This document shows, piece by piece, positions 31,117-39,168 of a stretch of 46,961 bases of DNA. The position numbers and the translations under genes are program-made. Every line of letters begins with the position of its first letter. Position 1 is the first letter of the stretch. The notes beneath the pieces are model-generated. The model did no database searches and was not told where the DNA came from. It worked only from the letters and a program-made list of their open reading frames with translations. This DNA comes from Kiritimatiellia bacterium (lineage in GTDB: Bacteria; Verrucomicrobiota; Kiritimatiellia; JAAZAB01): NCBI GenBank assembly GCA_028715905.1, contig JAQUQV010000002.1:79979-126939 (forward strand). The letters run 5' to 3'.

Positions 31117-31950
31117 TCAACGCTTACTGATCCCGGCCGCGCTCCTCTGGCGGGCGGCTTCAAAAAGAAGAATGGTCGCCGCGGCGGCCACGTTCAGCGA
31201 GTCAATCCTGCCGCGCATGGGAATGCGCACCTGCCGTTCGGCGGCCTGCATCCATAATGCGCTTAAACCCCGGTGCTCCTCGCCGACCACAACGGCCGTG
31301 CCGCGGCGAAAATCGGCCTGCGTATACTCAAGCTCGGCATGGGGGCTCGCCGCCAGAATCTGAATTTTTTTAGCGCGCAGCCATCTGACCGCATTCTGCG
31401 ATGAGGCTTCCGCCGCCGGCACGGTAAAAACGGCGCCGACGCTGGCGCGCAACGCGTTGGGATTATTCACATCCGTGCAGCGGTCGCAGACAATGACCGC
31501 ATCGGCTCCGGCGGCGTCGGCCGAACGAAAAATGGTGCCGAGATTGCCGGGCTTCTCTATCGCCTGGGCCACAACCAGGAGCGGGAAAGGCGAAAGTTTC
31601 AAATCATCCAGCCCGATTTGCGCCTGGGGCGCCACCGCCAGCAATCCGTCCGGTTTGTCGCGGTAGGCCATTTTGGCGAAGACCCGCGGCGGGCACGAGA
31701 TTATTTCCGCGCCGGCGGCGCGGCACCGGTTGATGAGCGCATCTTCCCCGCGCCCCGCAAAAAAATCGCGGCAGTAAAAAAGCCTCACCGGGCGGCGATT
31801 GTTTTCCAGGGCCAGCGCCAACTCGCGTTCGCCTTCCACGATCAAAAGGGCAAGCTCGTCGCGGTATGCGCGCCGGCGCAGTCCGACCGCCTCCTTGATT
31901 TTCTCATTCTGCGGGCTGGTGATGAGCCGGTCTTCAGGGGTGCGGTTCAT
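31117..31950 (-). CDS. SpoU/TrmH-family RNA 2'-O-methyltransferase
   Basis: 277 residues. The SPOUT trefoil-knot motifs are clear: motif 1 EKPGNLGTIFRSADAAG, motif 2 VVVGEEHRGL and motif 3 IPMRGRIDSLNVAAAATILL. The N-terminal 100 residues are the L30e-like RNA-binding part (ITSPQNEKIKEAVGLRRRAYRDE; EGERELALAL). It methylates ribose in rRNA or tRNA using SAM. The exact nucleotide cannot be told. It stands alone, convergent with the preceding gene, and the pilin-like cluster on the same strand ends just upstream of it. Confidence 0.93.
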   Translation of the reverse strand: MNRTPEDRLITSPQNEKIKEAVGLRRRAYRDELALLIVEGERELALALENNRRPVRLFYCRDFFAGRGEDALINRCRAAGAEIISCPPRVFAKMAYRDKPDGLLAVAPQAQIGLDDLKLSPFPLLVVAQAIEKPGNLGTIFRSADAAGADAVIVCDRCTDVNNPNALRASVGAVFTVPAAEASSQNAVRWLRAKKIQILAASPHAELEYTQADFRRGTAVVVGEEHRGLSALWMQAAERQVRIPMRGRIDSLNVAAAATILLFEAARQRSAAGISKR

Positions 31951-31993
31951 AATTTCAGGGAGGGGCGGCCGGGGCGCAGGATTTGAGCGGCGG

Positions 31994-33097
31994 TCATTTA
32001 ACTTCCTTCCAGTAAATCACTTCCAGACGCGGCGGGACCTGGAGCCTGGCCAGGTTGGCCAGGGCCTGCGTGCTGTACTTGAGGTCAAAGGTTCCCTTGG
32101 TGTCAACATTCAAATTCCCTCCCACGCAAATCACGGAGCCGAAGATGGTGGCCGTGCCGATGGAAACGAGGTCTTCGCTGAGGTCAATCTGGCCGTCACC
32201 CAGAAGAATGACCAGTCCCTCATAATCAAATGTTCCGGTGATTTTAAGCATGGCGTCGCCGGGCACAATCAGAATGCCCGCGCCGGAGCGGTTGCCGTTG
32301 AACATGGTTGTGCCGGCCGGCAGCAACGTTATGACGGGCGACTCTCTCGTCCCCAGGTTGTCGCCGTCGCTGTACAAAGCATCCGGCATTATGCCGGCCA
32401 CCAATTGCATCCAGTATGTTTCGTTATATTCGCCTACCGCGTTGGTTATGGGAGGCTCGCCAATGATTGAATCCGTTTTCTGCTGGTCAATGGTGGTGCT
32501 GGGCGAGACATACAAAACGCCCGGATTGGTGGGATTGCCGGACGGCGCGGCGTCGCTCCCGCCGAGGGTAGAGGGCAGATTCCAGTCGCTGCCGTCAAGC
32601 TTGCTGTCGCCCTTAACGCTCAGGGCGGTATTCGTGCCGTATATGCAGAACCCGCCGTCGCTGTTCGGCGGCAGGAACGGCGTCAGCCATATTTCCGTTT
32701 CAATCACGCGCCGGACGTTTTCCACAACGCCGGTGGAGCGGATGACCACAAAGGTATTGGTCCCGACCACGTTCGGCCAGGCATTGACGCGGAAAGCGCC
32801 TTCGCCGTAATTCGTGGCGCCGCCAAAGAATACGCCATCGTTGGTTGCGCCGCGGCGCAATTCGTCCTTGGCATGTTCAATGCCGGCTTCAGCCGTGAAA
32901 AAAGCCTTGTCAAAGCGCATTTCCTGCCGGGCCTGTTTGATCCTTGAGCCGCTGGCATGATATAATCCCGCCGCGAGGATACCGGCCACCGCCGCAAAAA
33001 TGATCACTGTTACCAGTGCCATGCCCGAGGAATTAATTCCGGCGGCCGGTCGTGGCGGCCGTCTTTCCGCGCCAGACGTATAATGCCAATAATTCAT
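31994..33097 (-). CDS. PilX-like type IV pilus-associated protein
   Basis: From ATG 33097 (GGGAGGG upstream) 367 residues. After a short basic start comes a hydrophobic helix (SSGMALVTVIIFAAVAGILAAGLYHASG) and the PilX signature FDKAFFTAEAGIEHAKDEL. The remainder is a beta-rich domain with repeated Gly/Asn-rich turns (for example ADLINLPAG-like strands near the end and GTATIFGSVICVGGNLNV), resembling polymeric cell-surface folds. It ends the second set of pilin-like genes. A longer start (33139) overlaps the pilin gene before it. Confidence 0.8.
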   Translation of the reverse strand: MNYWHYTSGAERRPPRPAAGINSSGMALVTVIIFAAVAGILAAGLYHASGSRIKQARQEMRFDKAFFTAEAGIEHAKDELRRGATNDGVFFGGATNYGEGAFRVNAWPNVVGTNTFVVIRSTGVVENVRRVIETEIWLTPFLPPNSDGGFCIYGTNTALSVKGDSKLDGSDWNLPSTLGGSDAAPSGNPTNPGVLYVSPSTTIDQQKTDSIIGEPPITNAVGEYNETYWMQLVAGIMPDALYSDGDNLGTRESPVITLLPAGTTMFNGNRSGAGILIVPGDAMLKITGTFDYEGLVILLGDGQIDLSEDLVSIGTATIFGSVICVGGNLNVDTKGTFDLKYSTQALANLARLQVPPRLEVIYWKEVK

Positions 33098-33123
33098 AAT
33101 GTTTTCCCTCCCGGACAATGTCT

Positions 33124-33516
33124 TCAGTTCGGATTGCAAATAGTGATATAATTAGTCAATGCCTCCCGTTTGGAGGAAGACGGCGCAATCCATTCAAGGG
33201 TGATCACGACATTCTTGCGCAAATTGGTTTCAGCCACGGAGCGGATCATCCGGCAACCGGCAAGCATCGTATTGGCCACAACGGCGGTGGAGCCGCCGAT
33301 GGCGGAATATGAATTTGTCAGGAGCCGCTCGGCTTCGCTGCGGGCGATCTGCTGGGCCATGAGATAGTTCTGCGCCAGGGCGTTGCTGCGTCTGGCGCTG
33401 ACAAAGGCGGAAAGCAGGGCGCCCAGCACGATCACGATTATCAGCGCGGAAATCATGACTTCCGGCAGGGTAAACGACGCCTGTTGCCGTCCGGTATATG
33501 TTGCATGCCTGGTCAT
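33124..33516 (-). CDS. Prepilin-type pseudopilin (PilV/GspI-like)
   Basis: 130 residues with a type IV prepilin leader QQASFTLPEVM and helix ISALIIVIVLGALLSAFVSARRSN. The residue before the cleavage site is serine rather than the usual glycine, which prepilin peptidase handles less well. The rest is short, with IARSEAERLLTNSY and a beta-strand end. Overlaps the PilX-like gene downstream if that gene uses its longest start. Confidence 0.8.
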   Translation of the reverse strand: MTRHATYTGRQQASFTLPEVMISALIIVIVLGALLSAFVSARRSNALAQNYLMAQQIARSEAERLLTNSYSAIGGSTAVVANTMLAGCRMIRSVAETNLRKNVVITLEWIAPSSSKREALTNYITICNPN

Positions 33517-33531
33517 GATTGTGTTTTCCCG

Positions 33532-33999
33532 TCAAAACATCGGATTGATTTGTTTTTCGCGTCTTTTAATTTGCCGTTCAAGCTCATGGTTGTCGCGGTC
33601 GGGATGGTCTTTAACGCACTGCTTCAACCGTTCAAGGAGCTGCCGGTTGACATCGGTTTTCAACTTCTGCAGTTTGATCTCATCGTCATGCCGGCCGGCC
33701 GCAACGGGCTCCGCCGGATGCGCGAAAGCGGTTATTTGAGCCGATGTTTCCATCCGCCGTTCTTTCGCATGCTGTTTTTCCGCCTCCTCCTGTTCCTCCG
33801 CGGAAGGCATGGCCGCCAATCCTCCGCCGGCGCCGAAATCCTGCCGGGATGACGAATTTTCCGCCGAGTCGGCGCCAGAACCATTCAACATGCGCATCAA
33901 TGTCCAAAGGACGGCCAGAATCAGCGCGGCGGCCAGAACGGACAGCATGACAAGCCTCCGTTTGCCCGGCGGGCCCTTGCTTGCCTGTATGTTTGCCAT
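33532..33999 (-). CDS. Small membrane-anchored protein of the pilin cluster
   Basis: From ATG 33999 (AAGGAG upstream) 155 residues: basic start, one transmembrane span (LVMLSVLAAALILAVLWTLM), then a charged, low-complexity and helical C-terminus (EEQEEAEKQHAKERR, LKTDVNRQLLERLKQ). It is placed like the 155-residue protein at 34673 in the other set, and both are single-span proteins of the same size with charged coil-like tails. Probably an assembly component. No family recognised. Confidence 0.6.
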   Translation of the reverse strand: MANIQASKGPPGKRRLVMLSVLAAALILAVLWTLMRMLNGSGADSAENSSSRQDFGAGGGLAAMPSAEEQEEAEKQHAKERRMETSAQITAFAHPAEPVAAGRHDDEIKLQKLKTDVNRQLLERLKQCVKDHPDRDNHELERQIKRREKQINPMF

Positions 34000-34012
34000 A
34001 ATCTCCTTGTTC

Positions 34013-34645
34013 CTAATTTCGTTCGGTGATAAACAGGCTGGCCTGATTGCTGGCAAGAAACATGCCATCCCGTTTCTCAACCGTGAACCGGATTTCCGCC
34101 GAGCCGTCGGCGTTGGGGATAACGCTCGCGGCGGAAACATAATTGCAAATTAATGTTCTATTCTGCCTGGCCGCGGAGGTCTGGTTGGTGTCGGGACAGA
34201 AAAGGATATTTCTCATTCTGATATTATAATCAATGCAATGAACCCCGTCAAAAGAATTGGAGAAAATCAGCCGCCAGCTGCCGTCGGAACCGAATGCGCA
34301 ACCCATGTGCGCATAATGTGCCGTATCGGCCGCCGCGGGCGGGCTTTCGCCCGTTTCCCAGTATTTATAACTGCTTAAGAATGGAATAGGATGGCCGTAA
34401 ACGTTTGTCTGCAATTCCATGCTCGCCGCTCCCCGGATGCCCATGTTCGTGCCGTACCCGTTAATTATCCTTGAAACGGCCAGGTTGGCCATTTGTTCGG
34501 TTTCCATGCTGAGAGAGGTAACATGCCAAAATTTGTTGCACATTATAAACACCTCCACGATCCCCGCCATCACCAGCCCGAACAAGAGCACGGTGATCAT
34601 GGTTTCCAGGAGGGTGAAACCACGCTGGCAATAAGTTTTATTCAT
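34013..34645 (-). CDS. Prepilin-type pseudopilin (PilW/GspJ-like)
   Basis: 210 residues. The leader RGFTLLETMITVLLFGLVMAGIVEVF has the canonical G/F cleavage point and E5, followed by IMCNKFWHVTSLSMETEQMANLAVSRIINGYG (pattern FWHVTSLSMETEQ). That segment is close to the one in the gene at 36980 (IWHTTALSMQMTRES), so these two are paralogues. The remainder is a beta-rich globular part. Probably a minor pilin or type II secretion-like pseudopilin. Confidence 0.85.
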   Translation of the reverse strand: MNKTYCQRGFTLLETMITVLLFGLVMAGIVEVFIMCNKFWHVTSLSMETEQMANLAVSRIINGYGTNMGIRGAASMELQTNVYGHPIPFLSSYKYWETGESPPAAADTAHYAHMGCAFGSDGSWRLIFSNSFDGVHCIDYNIRMRNILFCPDTNQTSAARQNRTLICNYVSAASVIPNADGSAEIRFTVEKRDGMFLASNQASLFITERN

Positions 34646-34672
34646 AAAACGGCTCCGTCGGGCTGAAAGTTT

Positions 34673-35140
34673 CTAGAGACACGGATCCGCGGGTTTGTTT
34701 TGCCGTCCCGTTCCGGGCGCCAAGACGTTAGACGCATTGTCTCCCGTTAAGGGCAGGCCGGTCTTCATTTCCTGCCGCTCTTTTTCCCGCTGGCGGATTA
34801 ACGCCGAATCCGTGCAGAACTCATTATCAACCGGCGGGGGAGAAAACATCCGGCCGGTATTGTCCGGGTTAATGTTTTCCCGCGCCGCCGGCGCGGTTTC
34901 AACCGCCGGAAGCGGATTGTCATGATCCGGCTGCGCGCCACACAGGCGGAACATGGATTGGCAGGTCAGCCATGCCAGCACAATGACTCCGGCCGCTCCG
35001 GCAACGGTCGCGGGCCAGAATATCAATTTTGAAAACTCCTCTCGCATGTTTTTTTTCCAATCAGCAAACCCGCCGGCCACGGCGGCAAACCGCTTTCGCT
35101 CAAGCGGGCGTTGCCCGCTGGCGAAAGACGTGAATTCCAA
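34673..35140 (-). CDS. Small membrane-anchored protein of the pilin cluster
   Basis: 155 residues if the first ATG is used; MREEFSKL at 35047 is a shorter option of 124. One hydrophobic span (FWPATVAGAAGVIVLAWLTCQS) precedes a proline-rich polar tail with two cysteines (CGAQ, FCTD). Placed between the PilX-like gene at 35154 and the PilW-like gene at 34013. No family recognised. Confidence 0.55.
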   Translation of the reverse strand: MEFTSFASGQRPLERKRFAAVAGGFADWKKNMREEFSKLIFWPATVAGAAGVIVLAWLTCQSMFRLCGAQPDHDNPLPAVETAPAARENINPDNTGRMFSPPPVDNEFCTDSALIRQREKERQEMKTGLPLTGDNASNVLAPGTGRQNKPADPCL

Positions 35141-35153
35141 TTTCAGACGCCGT

Positions 35154-36815
35154 TTATTTCTCCCGCCAGCCGGTCCAAAGATACTCGTTTGTTATGCAGG
35201 GATAGTGCGGCGGCGGCTTGGTTTCCAGGCGCTGGTCAAAAGTATAATTCTTGCGATAACCCGTGGGGGTTATTCTTCCGACCGCCCCGCGGTAAAATTG
35301 AACTATACCGCCGTAGAGGTTGATATGCCCGGCATAACTCCGATCAATATTGTTCACCTTGAAACTGCCGTCTTCATGGTTGCCAGGCGTGGACGAGCCC
35401 ACCGCCATAATATGCGCGAACAAGTTAATATTATTCGGCGTGTTGTTGGCAATGACCACGTCGTGTTTGGCGACCAAACCGAGGGCATCGTCGGAAAGAT
35501 TGGTGGAATTGAGATCAATATTAGTGTTGGCATAGACAATGTGATTGGTAATCCAAATATCGCTATCCGTCACAATGGTCAGCCGGCCGTCCAAAGTGCC
35601 GCCCACATAGACATTTGTCCGCCCGGAGCCGCTGGAAGCGTTCGTTACGTACACGAGATAGTTGGATCCAAGCGGGACGGAGTTGTTGACCCAGCCGCTG
35701 CGCGAGTTGGAGACAAGCATGTTGGTGCCGGCCAGGTTGATCCTGGTGCGGCCGGTTACCACGAGGTCGGCCTTGACGTAGAGCTCATTGAAATTAACCG
35801 CAGCCATTGACTGGACCGGAGAATTGAATTCAAAGCCGGGGCTCGGCGTCCCGTTAAACTGGGCCTGGGCCGGCCCGGCCCCCCAGCCGCTCCTGGTGGT
35901 GGAAATGAGCGCGTTGAAAATCGGGTCGCCGCTGATATAAATCCAGGTGTTGGCATGCACCGGACCGTTAAACATTTCGCCGGCTGTAATCCAGATGTCG
36001 CCCGGACCGGTATTATACCACATCGCATACTTTGACCAGGATTGTTGATGGACGCCTTCCAGGATCACGGTCCGGCGGGCGCCGTTCACGAAGCCGACCG
36101 AACGGACCTCATACTCGTCTACGCCGGCAGAATCGTCAAGGCTTGAGTCAAACAGGGTAACATTGGTCCCGTTCATGCCGGTCAACTTCCATGGTTTCTT
36201 GGCCCGAAGCGTGCCGGGATTGCGCTCGTCGGTCTGGAGAGTGACGTTCATCTCGCCGACCAAGTCATAGGTTGTGCTGTTATCCAGCGCATAGACGGAG
36301 CCGTTCAGCATAAAAGTGTTCTGGTTGCCGGCCCCCATGGGCTTGACGTGGATCAAGGTCGCCGGACCGCTGTAATATATGCATGGCTCGCTGGCGTAGA
36401 CGGTGGTGTCGTTTTCCAGGTCATCGCGGGTGATGGACGTGCCGTCCGGCTTGACAAGCAAAAATTCATTCTGGGCGCTGTTGTTAGGGTTGACCAGGAG
36501 CGACCCGCCGACCGAATTCGTGCCGTCGGCCCCGCCTTCCGACAAGGGCACGATGAAAGCCGCGTAGCGCCCGTTGCCGATGGAACCGGTAACACACGCC
36601 GGCGTCGTCAGGTCCGTTTGCCGGATATAGGCAACCGCCCGTTCGGCCCCGCCTTCGGCCGTGTAAAAAGCCTGTTCAAAACTGACGTTTTTGCCCGCCA
36701 TTTTCAACTGGGTGCCGCTTTCGCGCATAAGCCCCGCCGCCAGAACGGCGGCAACGGCCGTGAAACAAATGACGGCGATCAGCACAACTCCCGATTCGTT
36801 CCGGACCGTATTCAT
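35154..36815 (-). CDS. PilX-like large pilus-associated or surface protein
   Basis: From ATG 36815 553 residues. Short start MNTVRNESGVVLIAVICF, a hydrophobic helix (IAVICFTAVAAVLAAGLM), then the PilX-like block GKNVSFEQAFYTAEGGAERAV. The long rest is beta-rich with many Asn/Thr/Ser turns, resembling right-handed beta-helix or adhesin sequences (for example VIANNTPNNINLFAHIM). The start at 36815 is chosen because a dispersed palindromic repeat lies just upstream (36854-36913), in what would otherwise be coding sequence. Likely tip or cargo of the pilus. Related to the 367-residue protein at 31994. Confidence 0.75.
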   Translation of the reverse strand: MNTVRNESGVVLIAVICFTAVAAVLAAGLMRESGTQLKMAGKNVSFEQAFYTAEGGAERAVAYIRQTDLTTPACVTGSIGNGRYAAFIVPLSEGGADGTNSVGGSLLVNPNNSAQNEFLLVKPDGTSITRDDLENDTTVYASEPCIYYSGPATLIHVKPMGAGNQNTFMLNGSVYALDNSTTYDLVGEMNVTLQTDERNPGTLRAKKPWKLTGMNGTNVTLFDSSLDDSAGVDEYEVRSVGFVNGARRTVILEGVHQQSWSKYAMWYNTGPGDIWITAGEMFNGPVHANTWIYISGDPIFNALISTTRSGWGAGPAQAQFNGTPSPGFEFNSPVQSMAAVNFNELYVKADLVVTGRTRINLAGTNMLVSNSRSGWVNNSVPLGSNYLVYVTNASSGSGRTNVYVGGTLDGRLTIVTDSDIWITNHIVYANTNIDLNSTNLSDDALGLVAKHDVVIANNTPNNINLFAHIMAVGSSTPGNHEDGSFKVNNIDRSYAGHINLYGGIVQFYRGAVGRITPTGYRKNYTFDQRLETKPPPHYPCITNEYLWTGWREK

Positions 36816-36853
36816 TTTTTGTAATTGGTCAACTACGGATGGATTTATCTTAT

Positions 36854-36913
36854 GTAGGGGCTTCGCTTGCGAAGTCCATTCTGAAGAGGGCGCGCGACAA
36901 GCGCGGCCCCTAC
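36854..36913. repeat. Dispersed palindromic repeat, copy A
   Basis: Outer arms GTAGGGGC (36854-36861) and GCCCCTAC (36906-36913) enclose two small hairpins, CTTCGC-TT-GCGAAG and GCGC-GACAA-GCGC. The same plan, with different inner sequence, occurs at 42867-42939. Confidence 0.75.
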
Positions 36914-36979
36914 GAAGATCGCTCTCATTTTTTTTCTGATCCCTCAATGGCGGAAGTATTACCATTTTTTCATGATTTT

Positions 36980-37546
36980 TCATGGTTTATTCCTCATTTT
37001 CACCAGAGTGCCGACCGTGTTGCTGGCGGCAAACAGGCCGTCGCGTTTGACGACCGTCAATTGAACGCGCACCGCCCCGTCAGCATTGGTTGTTACCGAG
37101 GACGCGGAAACATTCCGGCAGATCACCGAATTGGTGTCCGGAAAATAAATGTTGCTCTGCTGGCTGTTGTATCCCGCGTAACTGATTCCCGTGTACAAGT
37201 TGGAGATTGTCAATCGCCAGCCGCCGCCGGAAATATTGCTGACCACCGCCATGCCTGCCGACCGCAGTCCGCTGTCGGGCCCGACCCCGTAAACCAGGCG
37301 GGAAAGGGCCAGACTGCTTTCCCGCGTCATCTGCATGCTGAGCGCGGTGGTGTGCCATATCTTGTTGCACATGATATAAACGCTTATCGTGCCCGCCGCC
37401 ACCAACCCAAAAATCGCCATGGCAATCATAATTTCCAGGAGGGTGAAGGCGGAAAGAAAGGCAGAAGGCACATAGGCACAAAGGCACAGAGTCTTCTGCC
37501 CATTCTTGCATTTATGCCTTTCTCTTGATAAATCTAAATTTTTCAT
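36980..37546 (-). CDS. Prepilin-type pseudopilin (PilW/GspJ-like) with repeat-derived leader
   Basis: 188 residues from ATG 37546 (AGGAGAA site). The mature part starts at FTLLEIMIAMAIFGLVAAG and continues IMCNKIWHTTALSMQMTRES, a clear paralogue of the gene at 34013. The leader is long (about 33 residues) and mostly encoded by the short-repeat array at 37457-37491 (residues such as TLCLCAYVPSAFLSA). Alanine instead of glycine precedes the FTLLE cleavage point. The repeat seems to have inserted into the leader, perhaps making it less well processed. Confidence 0.8.
   Translation of the reverse strand: MKNLDLSRERHKCKNGQKTLCLCAYVPSAFLSAFTLLEIMIAMAIFGLVAAGTISVYIMCNKIWHTTALSMQMTRESSLALSRLVYGVGPDSGLRSAGMAVVSNISGGGWRLTISNLYTGISYAGYNSQQSNIYFPDTNSVICRNVSASSVTTNADGAVRVQLTVVKRDGLFAASNTVGTLVKMRNKP
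37457..37491. repeat. Short-repeat array inside a prepilin leader
   Basis: Units AAAGGCAGAAGGCACATAGG and CACAAAGGCACAGAG read on the plus strand. The larger array downstream (37563-37663) has the same units in inverted orientation, 70 bp away, so the two can pair. Confidence 0.8.
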
Positions 37547-37562
37547 TTCAGAGTTCTCCTGC

Positions 37563-37663
37563 TTTGTGCCTTCTGCCTATGTGCCTTCTGCCTATGTGCC
37601 TATGTGCCTTCTGCCTATGTGCCTTCTGCCTATGTGCCTTCTGCCTTTCTGCCTTTGTGCCTT
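37563..37663. repeat. Short tandem repeat array between two pilin genes
   Basis: About 100 bp built of TTCTGCC and TATGTGCC units (15-bp double unit, about six rounds), ending with TTCTGCCTTTGTGCC. It lies between the stop of the PilV-like gene and the start of the PilW-like gene. Confidence 0.88.
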
Positions 37664-37666
37664 TTT

Positions 37667-38044
37667 TCACTGGTGCAATTCCTCGCTGATTGAGCCGGCC
37701 AGCGAGACAGCGGAAGTGATTTTGCCTCCGGGATTGACCCATTGCACCGTAAGATAAATATCCTTTACCTGCGCAAGAGTATTGTTGCTGATCGTGTAAA
37801 AACCCGTATATACGCCGCTGGAAAACCGGCCATTGGTCAAAGCAAGATAATTGGACGAGCAAAGCGCCTCCATCTGCTGCCGGGCCAGATGAACCGCCTC
37901 CAGCCGGTGCTCCGCGATGGCTGCCGACCTTCTGGACTGCACGAACGCAACAACAAACGCCGTCAGACCCAGAAGCAACAGGGCCATGGCAACCGCCACT
38001 TCCACCAGCGTAAAACCGACTTTTGACGGATTGAATTTGCTCAT
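37667..38044 (-). CDS. Prepilin-type pseudopilin (PilV/GspI-like)
   Basis: From ATG 38044 (GGGGGTG about 10 bp upstream) 125 residues: MSKFNPSKVGFTLVEVAVAM has the canonical G/F cleavage point and E5, a hydrophobic helix LLLLGLTAFVVAFVQ, then HRLEAVHLARQQMEAL and a short beta-rich end. It is the first gene of the minus-strand pilin cluster. The in-frame extension to 38143 lacks a better start and is not likely used. Confidence 0.85.
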   Translation of the reverse strand: MSKFNPSKVGFTLVEVAVAMALLLLGLTAFVVAFVQSRRSAAIAEHRLEAVHLARQQMEALCSSNYLALTNGRFSSGVYTGFYTISNNTLAQVKDIYLTVQWVNPGGKITSAVSLAGSISEELHQ

Positions 38045-38377
38045 CGCGCCAGACACCCCCTTTCTTAAGCAGCATTTTTGATGCCACAAGCGTTTAAACC
38101 CCAATTTTTCAGGAATACCGGCCCGTAAAACCGTTTTTACCACCTCTTATGCCGTTGTAATCATTTTTCCACAGATAATATTAACACAAAAAATAATTTT
38201 AAGCCAGTGTTTTCTTGCAAATGAGAAATTTCAAATTTATCTTTCTTGCTTCGCGCGAAAAAGTTAACATAATTAATTCCGTATTTGTTTTTTAGAGGGA
38301 GGAGGCAACCCGCTGCGCCGGTTATCCCGATAACCCGATAAAAAATTTCGCCGTTCCAAAAACTTGCAAGGAACATT
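38045..38377. other. Divergent intergenic region, no gene
   Basis: About 330 A+T-rich bp between the divergent pilin cluster and uppS. No convincing gene. It must hold a minus-strand promoter for the pilin cluster, which I could not define, and a plus-strand one (next entry). Confidence 0.6.
38246..38273 (+). promoter_or_regulatory. Candidate promoter of the uppS-ispG cluster
   Basis: TTGCTT (38246-38251), a 16-bp spacer and CATAAT (38268-38273), 130 bp upstream of uppS. Boxes are imperfect and the fit is by eye. Confidence 0.35.
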
Positions 38378-38407
38378 ATGCGCGCATACCCGGCTTTGCC
38401 AAGATGA
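38378..38407 (+). CDS. Nine-codon upstream frame overlapping the uppS start
   Basis: ATG 38378, with AAGGAA 4 bp before it, encodes MRAYPALPR and stops at a TGA that overlaps the uppS ATG (ATGA). uppS itself has no good ribosome site, so ribosomes ending here could reinitiate on uppS. It is very short and could be chance. Confidence 0.35.
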   Translation: MRAYPALPR

Positions 38408-39144
38408 AGAATTTAACACAGGAAAAAGGCGAAATCCCGGCGCATGTCGCAATTATTATGGACGGCAACGGACGGTGGGCCCGGCAACGCGGCCTGCCGC
38501 GCATTGAGGGGCACCGCGCCGGAGCGCAGTCAGTCCAGGCCGTTCTGCGCGCCTGCGCTCAAGCGGGCGTGCGCTACCTCACTCTTTACGCCTTCAGCAC
38601 CGAAAACTGGCGCAGGCCCAGACGTGAAATCGCGGGGCTCATGAGCCTCCTCGCGCAATTTATGAACGAAAACGAGCCGGAACTGCACAAGAGCCGCATA
38701 CGGTTGAGAACCATCGGCCGCCTGACCGATCTGCCGCCGGCGGTTCAATTTGCGCTGGATCGCGTCTCAAAAGCCACCGGCAACTACAAAGAGCATCAGC
38801 TGATTTTAGCCCTCAGTTACGGCGCGCGCGATGAAATCACCCAGGCCGTGCGCGCCATCGCCCGGAAAGTTAAATGCGGCGAAATGGACCCCGCAAAAAT
38901 TGACGAAGCCGCAATCAGCCGCCATCTTTTCACGGCCGACATCCCGGACCCGGACCTGCTGATCCGCACCAGCGGGGAAATGCGTTTAAGCAATTTCCTG
39001 CTCTGGCAGGTCTCTTACGCCGAATTATATATGACCGAAACGCTCTGGCCTGACTTCCGCGAAAACGATTTTTTTGCGGCCCTGGAGGCTTATGGCCGCC
39101 GGAAACGCCGGTTCGGCGGCCTGGCCGGAAAAAGCCGCCCATGA
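38404..39144 (+). CDS. uppS: Isoprenyl transferase (undecaprenyl diphosphate synthase)
   Basis: 246 residues. Cis-prenyltransferase that extends farnesyl diphosphate to the C55 lipid carrier for peptidoglycan and other glycans. Signature blocks: HVAIIMDGNGRWARQRGLPR (catalytic D20), RYLTLYAFSTENWRRP, and PDPDLLIRTSGEMRLSNFLLWQVSYAELY. Length is normal. It heads the cluster uppS-cdsA-dxr-rseP-ispG, a common bacterial arrangement. Confidence 0.97.
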   Translation: MKNLTQEKGEIPAHVAIIMDGNGRWARQRGLPRIEGHRAGAQSVQAVLRACAQAGVRYLTLYAFSTENWRRPRREIAGLMSLLAQFMNENEPELHKSRIRLRTIGRLTDLPPAVQFALDRVSKATGNYKEHQLILALSYGARDEITQAVRAIARKVKCGEMDPAKIDEAAISRHLFTADIPDPDLLIRTSGEMRLSNFLLWQVSYAELYMTETLWPDFRENDFFAALEAYGRRKRRFGGLAGKSRP

Positions 39145-39168
39145 CCGCCCGCCGGCGGAATAATGACG

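Noticed and set aside
38161-38376. 71-codon minus-strand frame before uppS
   Set aside because: A+T-rich, no ribosome site, overlaps the likely divergent promoters, and would run into the pilin start region.
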